Shown here piece by piece: positions 53,113 through 56,568 of a stretch of 56,568 bases of DNA (positions are counted from its first letter, which is position 1; every line of letters begins with the position of its first letter). Position numbers and translations under genes: made by a program. The notes under the pieces are model-generated. The model saw nothing but the letters and a program-made list of their open reading frames with translations. It was not told where the DNA came from and made no database searches. Source of the stretch: Balneolales bacterium (GTDB taxonomy: Bacteria > Bacteroidota > Rhodothermia > Balneolales > Natronogracilivirgulaceae); NCBI GenBank assembly GCA_007134845.1, contig SLKA01000085.1:1-56568 (forward strand), given 5' to 3'.

Positions 53113-53211
53113 GATAAGGATTTACATGGTTTTATCCAGAAATATTCCCGGGCTGTTCATACTGTACGAACTCTGCTGCTGAAAAAAAGCATGCCGGGCG
53201 GCAAGGGGCGG

Positions 53212-53493
53212 TCAGCCGATATTCTTGAGCAGATGGGACAGATTCAGTTTGTGAATCGGGATCAAATATTTCGACTCGAATGCATCCTTGTGAATACCGT
53301 ATTTGCCGGTTCCCCGGAAATCGACGATGCAGAAACGGTCCACTACTTTCAGCACTTCACCAATTCCGTAAAACTCCGGACACGGCCCGTAGTACACCAG
53401 GTCCCCGCTGTTCAGGTCGTTGTCAGCGCGTCTGTGAAATGGTAAAATGACCGGGAGCCGGTCAATGCGATATGGCAGTCGTTTTATTTCCAT
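53212..53493 (-). CDS. Small DUF3553-like protein
   Basis: This 93-residue soluble protein is predicted mostly beta. The core 'LNSGDLVYYGPCPEFYGIGEVLKV' and 'RFCIVDFRGTGKYGI' resemble DUF3553, a small SH3-like barrel family related to the CarD/UvrD tail fold (recall, unverified). ATG 53491-53493 (MEIKRLPYR) is preferred to one nine codons upstream. It lies 30 bases after tsaE on the same strand and may share its transcript. Function is unknown. The 99 bases between it and the convergent symporter hold no clear terminator. Confidence 0.65.
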   Translation of the reverse strand: MEIKRLPYRIDRLPVILPFHRRADNDLNSGDLVYYGPCPEFYGIGEVLKVVDRFCIVDFRGTGKYGIHKDAFESKYLIPIHKLNLSHLLKNIG

Positions 53494-53523
53494 GTTTAAT
53501 AAAGAAGGCGCAAGATACAAAAA

Positions 53524-53976
53524 TCAATCCTGCTGATGAATTGAAATTTGCCGCCTGTTTTTATCGACATGTGTAATCTCAACCACCCAGCAACTCTGTG
53601 GAAGCAGGGATGCAATTCTTTCCGGCCACTCGATCAGGCAGATGCCGTCACCATAAAGATATTCTTCCAGGCCAAACTCAAGCGCCTCTTCAGGCCGCTG
53701 CAGGCGGTAGGCATCCAGATGATACAAGGTGACTTTCCCGGAATACTCGTGAATTAATGAAAATGTAGGGGACTGCACCTCATCCACCGGGATTTGGAAG
53801 AAACGGGCCACGCCCTTGACAAAGTGTGTTTTCCCGGCGCCCAGATCCCCCTTCAGCAGAACTACATCGCCGCTTGCCAACAGGGATCCGAGCTGCTCGC
53901 CGGCCAGCAGGGTTTCCCCGATGGATGAAGTGGTAATCTGTCTGATGTTTTTCAATGTTACCTGTTTCCTGATCAC
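53524..53976 (-). CDS. tsaE: tRNA threonylcarbamoyladenosine biosynthesis ATPase TsaE
   Basis: This 150-residue P-loop protein works with TsaD and TsaB to make t6A37 in ANN-decoding tRNAs. It has Walker A 'GDLGAGKT' (43-50), 'VQSPTFSLIHEY' (switch I region), 'LYHLDAYRL' and the conserved 'LIEWPERI'. Length is normal. It follows porX by 45 bases on the same strand. tsaB and tsaD are not in the window. Confidence 0.95.
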   Translation of the reverse strand: MIRKQVTLKNIRQITTSSIGETLLAGEQLGSLLASGDVVLLKGDLGAGKTHFVKGVARFFQIPVDEVQSPTFSLIHEYSGKVTLYHLDAYRLQRPEEALEFGLEEYLYGDGICLIEWPERIASLLPQSCWVVEITHVDKNRRQISIHQQD

Positions 53977-54021
53977 CTTCCGTCCAAATATTTATGGGTG
54001 GATTCCATCATCATCCTGGCA

Positions 54022-55569
54022 TCATTTAGGCTGCAGACGGGCGAGTGGCAGAATCATCTCCTCCATGGAAGCGCCGCCGTGCTGGAAGGTGTCACGGTAT
54101 TTGTTCTGATATTTGTTATAGTTGGTTGGATAGACAAAATAGTAATCTTCCAGGGCAATGATATAATTGGTATTCATATTGGCTCTCGGAAGAAAATAAT
54201 CCCCGGGTTTGTCGATGTATATCGCGGCATTGTTATCACATCGCAGATGACGGCCGAATTTGTATCGCAGACTGGTGGATGTATCCCGGTCACCCAGCAC
54301 CTTGGTATCGCGCATGGCCCGGATCGAACCATGATCCGTGGTAATGATGATATTCACATCCTGTTCCGACAGTTTTTTGAGCATCTGGAACAGCGATGAA
54401 TGCGCAAACCAGGTCCGTGTCAGTTCCCGGAATGCGGTAACGTCCGGTGCAATCTCCTTGAGAACCTGAGAGTCGGATCGGGAATGGACCAGGGTATCTA
54501 CAAAATTTATTACAAAGGCGCTGAAGGGGGATTGTGTATAGTTCAGTATTCTCTCAGAAATCCGCTTGCCTTCCTCTGATTGCAGGATTTTCTCGTATTT
54601 CGGCTTGATGCCGGTCTTCTTTCGCTCAAATTGTGCTGCAAGAAGTTCCGCCTCGTGCTGGTTAAGTGAGGTTTCGTTCTCGTCGCTTTGCGTCCATAGC
54701 TTCGGATAATGCCGTTCAATTTGTGACGGATACAGGCCGGCGAAAATGGCGTTGCGGGAGTAGGGAGTTGCCGTAGGCAGAATAGAGTAATAGAAATCGG
54801 TGTCAATGGCATAATATGGTGCAAGCATCTGCTCAAAAACCAGCCACTGGTCATACCGCATGCAGTCTATCAGAAACAGAAATGTACTTTTACCTTTATC
54901 GATCGTGGGCATAACCACTTCGCTAACAAGATCCGGAGAAAGCATGGGCCGGTCTTCGCGACTCGCCCGAAGCCAGTCATAGTAGTCACTTTGAATAAAC
55001 TTGCCAAATTCCGCATTGGCGGTCTGGATCTGGTCCTGTAGCACCTGCTGCAAGCCCTCTTCCGATCCCTTCAATTCCATCTGCCAGTTGGTGAGCTTCC
55101 GGTATATGGTGATCCATTCGTCCCATTCCGGCTGCTCATTGATCATTGCGGTAATCTCATTAAAACTGCGCAAATAGGACTGTGCTGATTTTTCATCGCG
55201 TATCCGGTGCCGGTCGAGTATCCGTTTAACCGTAAGCAGTATCTGATTGGGATTTACCGGCTTGATAAGAAAATCGGATATCTTTCCACCGATGGCATCC
55301 TCCATGATCTCCTCCTCTTCGCTCTTGGTAATCATGATAACTGGAATACCGGGCTGCTTGTTTTTAAGCTCGGTGAGCGTGGTCAGTCCGTCCATTCCGG
55401 GCATCTGCTCATCCAGAAAAATGATGTCGAATTTCTGCTTGCCAACAAGTGAGAGAGCATCCTCTCCATTGGTAACGGGAGTTACTTCATAGCCTTTTTT
55501 TTCAAGAAAAATGATATGGGGTTTCAGCTGATCTATCTCGTCATCAACCCATAATATGGAAATGCTCAT
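54022..55569 (-). CDS. porX: PorX: response regulator with PglZ domain (type IX secretion regulator)
   Basis: In this 515-residue protein a receiver domain (1-120) has Asp9/Asp10, phospho-acceptor Asp53 ('[12 protein letters not shown]'), Thr81 and Lys103, followed by a helical bundle. The PglZ alkaline-phosphatase-like domain runs from about 215 to the end: '[11 protein letters not shown]' metal ligand, '[14 protein letters not shown]' with the catalytic Thr, 'ITTDHGSIR'. In Porphyromonas PorX is phosphorylated by PorY, acts with the sigma factor SigP and hydrolyses (oligo)nucleotides; it is needed for type IX secretion. That role is inferred here from architecture. It lies 138 bases after the ComEA-like gene. 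Confidence 0.93.
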   Translation of the reverse strand: MSISILWVDDEIDQLKPHIIFLEKKGYEVTPVTNGEDALSLVGKQKFDIIFLDEQMPGMDGLTTLTELKNKQPGIPVIMITKSEEEEIMEDAIGGKISDFLIKPVNPNQILLTVKRILDRHRIRDEKSAQSYLRSFNEITAMINEQPEWDEWITIYRKLTNWQMELKGSEEGLQQVLQDQIQTANAEFGKFIQSDYYDWLRASREDRPMLSPDLVSEVVMPTIDKGKSTFLFLIDCMRYDQWLVFEQMLAPYYAIDTDFYYSILPTATPYSRNAIFAGLYPSQIERHYPKLWTQSDENETSLNQHEAELLAAQFERKKTGIKPKYEKILQSEEGKRISERILNYTQSPFSAFVINFVDTLVHSRSDSQVLKEIAPDVTAFRELTRTWFAHSSLFQMLKKLSEQDVNIIITTDHGSIRAMRDTKVLGDRDTSTSLRYKFGRHLRCDNNAAIYIDKPGDYFLPRANMNTNYIIALEDYYFVYPTNYNKYQNKYRDTFQHGGASMEEMILPLARLQPK

Positions 55570-55707
55570 TCGCTTTTTTTATGATCTTTTTCAGATTAAC
55601 CGTGTTCAGGCGCATTGAATGAACCCGCCGGCGGAAAGGTGTCGGTTGCATCGAATTGGTAACGCAGAACAACACCGGGAAGTACCCCCGGCTGCATGAA
55701 CAGCACC

Positions 55708-56301
55708 TCATTGCTGCTGCTCATCGGGAGACTCCTCCACAATAATGAACTCACGGATGTTTTCCAATGTAACCGGTCCGATGCCCGATACGTTCAGCAG
55801 ATCTTCGGGCTGCCGAAACGGACCGTTCTTTTCACGGTATTCAATAATTCTGCGCGCTGTTACCGGACCAATTCCGGGAAGCCGGATCAACTCTTCTGCA
55901 CCCGCCAGCTGAATATTGATTTTAGGTTCCAGGGATCCATCAGCCACAGCCATTGATTGCCCTGAATCAGCGCGGATTTGTGCAGACGATTGCATTGCAA
56001 CCAGATTTGACTGCCCCGGCAGGTGATGCCCCTCCAGCAGCGATGCCATCCCTTTCCGGGACTCAGGAGGGTAATACCGGGCAAGAAGAACGACACGCTC
56101 CTCCTCCCGGATACCGGACAAACGGACATATTCGTCAATGACAGGCTTGTAGTAGCTGTCGTCATATATGGTCCGGACGGGACCATACAGATTGAATGCG
56201 GTAAGAATCAGATAAATGCCTATGAGACCCAGTATCACCCTTCTTTCTCCTGCCGTAATTTGCAGGGCCTCCATCCAGAAATACCACTTGCGTTGAAACA
56301 T
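55708..56301 (-). CDS. ComEA-like helix-hairpin-helix protein
   Basis: This 197-residue protein has an N-terminal membrane helix (about 20-40 of the chosen form), a linker of about 80 residues and a C-terminal tandem helix-hairpin-helix: 'INIQLAGAEELIRLPGIGPVTARRIIEYR' with key 'LPGIGPVTA', and 'NVSGIGPVTLENI'. ComEA proteins bind incoming DNA in the periplasm during natural transformation; other members have unknown roles. ATG 56299-56301 is supported by AGGAG eight bases upstream; an in-frame start 14 codons earlier lacks such a site. No other competence gene is adjacent. Confidence 0.85.
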   Translation of the reverse strand: MFQRKWYFWMEALQITAGERRVILGLIGIYLILTAFNLYGPVRTIYDDSYYKPVIDEYVRLSGIREEERVVLLARYYPPESRKGMASLLEGHHLPGQSNLVAMQSSAQIRADSGQSMAVADGSLEPKINIQLAGAEELIRLPGIGPVTARRIIEYREKNGPFRQPEDLLNVSGIGPVTLENIREFIIVEESPDEQQQ

Positions 56302-56450
56302 TGATCTATCTCCTGATAGCAGATATTGCATCCCGTTAACCAAAAGCGTTTTGCTCTTCGCTGTAATACTACAGACGGCTACAGTGCGCCATCCTTACAG
56401 TCACGCAACAAAAGGGAGACAATCTGCCGGTTTCCCAAGCGCTATTTCTA

Positions 56451-56568
56451 GTGTCATGTCAACTTTATAGTTTCGGGTAAATATGCTATCTTTATGGCAA
56501 AAACGCCATGAAGAAATACAAGATTACGTTGACCAGGGATGAAATCGATGAGCTCAAGGCTCTTACTC
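56451..56568 (+). mobile_element. Left end of an IS630/Tc1-type insertion sequence (cut by the window edge)
   Basis: A transposase start is preceded by GTGTCATGTCAACTTTATAG directly after a TA (56449-56450), the usual target dinucleotide of IS630 elements. The exact tip and the matching right end are outside what can be seen. Confidence 0.55.
56508..56568 (+). CDS. IS630-family transposase, N-terminal fragment
   Basis: Only the first 20 codons are in the window. 'MKKYKITLTRDEIDELKALT' matches the usual N-terminus of IS630-type transposases (MKKYxVTLTxxE..L), just before the helix-turn-helix domain. Whether the gene is intact cannot be judged. It is the only mobile-element gene in the window. 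Confidence 0.65.
   Translation, partial: MKKYKITLTRDEIDELKALT

Noticed and set aside
1-56568. Defence system, prophage or biosynthetic gene cluster
   Set aside because: I looked for nucleases, restriction enzymes, integrases, reverse transcriptases, toxin-antitoxin pairs and large synthases. Only housekeeping, envelope and signalling genes are present; the PglZ domain belongs to PorX and not to a BREX locus.

Overview
The window is one bacterial chromosome segment with about 50% GC and about 52 protein genes, one tRNA and one partial insertion sequence. The gene content points to the Bacteroidota/Rhodothermota/Balneolota (FCB) side of the tree. The evidence is a PorX-type response regulator with a PglZ domain and a PorQ homologue (both type IX secretion), a DUF349 protein, a DUF3822-like gene next to rsmD, an LptD-like protein typical of this group, and upstream motifs fitting the Bacteroidota promoter pattern (TTG, 19-20 bases, TAnnTTTG). 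Several genes also carry clear AGGAG-type ribosome binding sites, which is unusual for classical Bacteroidota and fits Balneolota or Rhodothermota better. This placement is inferred, since no rRNA is present.

Layout. 1-1.5 kb: sugar permease (partial) and ROK sugar kinase. 1.9-6.2 kb: a large YdiJ-like FAD/Fe-S dehydrogenase and a PAS-only protein. 6.4-11.8 kb: a minus-strand run fdxA, folP, cdaA, methylmalonyl-CoA mutase, meaB. 12-18 kb: a secreted nucleotide pyrophosphatase, a small outer-membrane-type protein behind a long structured leader, a receiver/metallo-beta-lactamase fusion, and a DUF349 protein. 18-23 kb: SDR, MscS channel, Dps, RluA-type pseudouridine synthase, two unknown small genes and a zinc peptidase. 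23-32 kb (plus strand): a pilin-like membrane protein, DUF3822-like, rsmD, coaD, aminotransferase, FmdB-like, YraN, FtsB-like, a zinc-less ROK protein, and LptD-like. 32-38.7 kb (minus strand): mlaE-mlaF-mlaD, ppiD, ribD, ribE. 38.8-43.7 kb (plus strand): porQ, aroC, a TPR protein, a LysM/RlpA protein and an ECF sigma factor. 43.8-48.7 kb (minus strand): histidine kinase, clpX, clpP, tig and tRNA-Leu. 48.9-53.1 kb: cutA, a crotonase, nrnA, thiN and a sodium/solute symporter. 53.2-56.3 kb (minus strand): DUF3553-like, tsaE, porX and a ComEA-like protein. The window ends in the left end of an IS630-type element.

Much of the window serves the envelope and protein quality control: MlaEFD lipid traffic, LptD, PpiD, FtsB, LysM/RlpA, PorQ, and trigger factor with ClpXP. 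Regulatory genes are frequent: PorX, an orphan sensor kinase, an ECF sigma factor, c-di-AMP synthase, PAS and REC-MBL.

No phage, defence island, CRISPR array or biosynthetic cluster is visible. The most notable observations are a ClpP with Asn at the expected catalytic Asp position, a structured 5' leader of about 300 bases before the gene at 13725, the REC-MBL fusion, several enzymes lacking canonical ligands or catalytic residues (ROK, FmdB, crotonase), and a scatter of short perfect tandem duplications in upstream regions.
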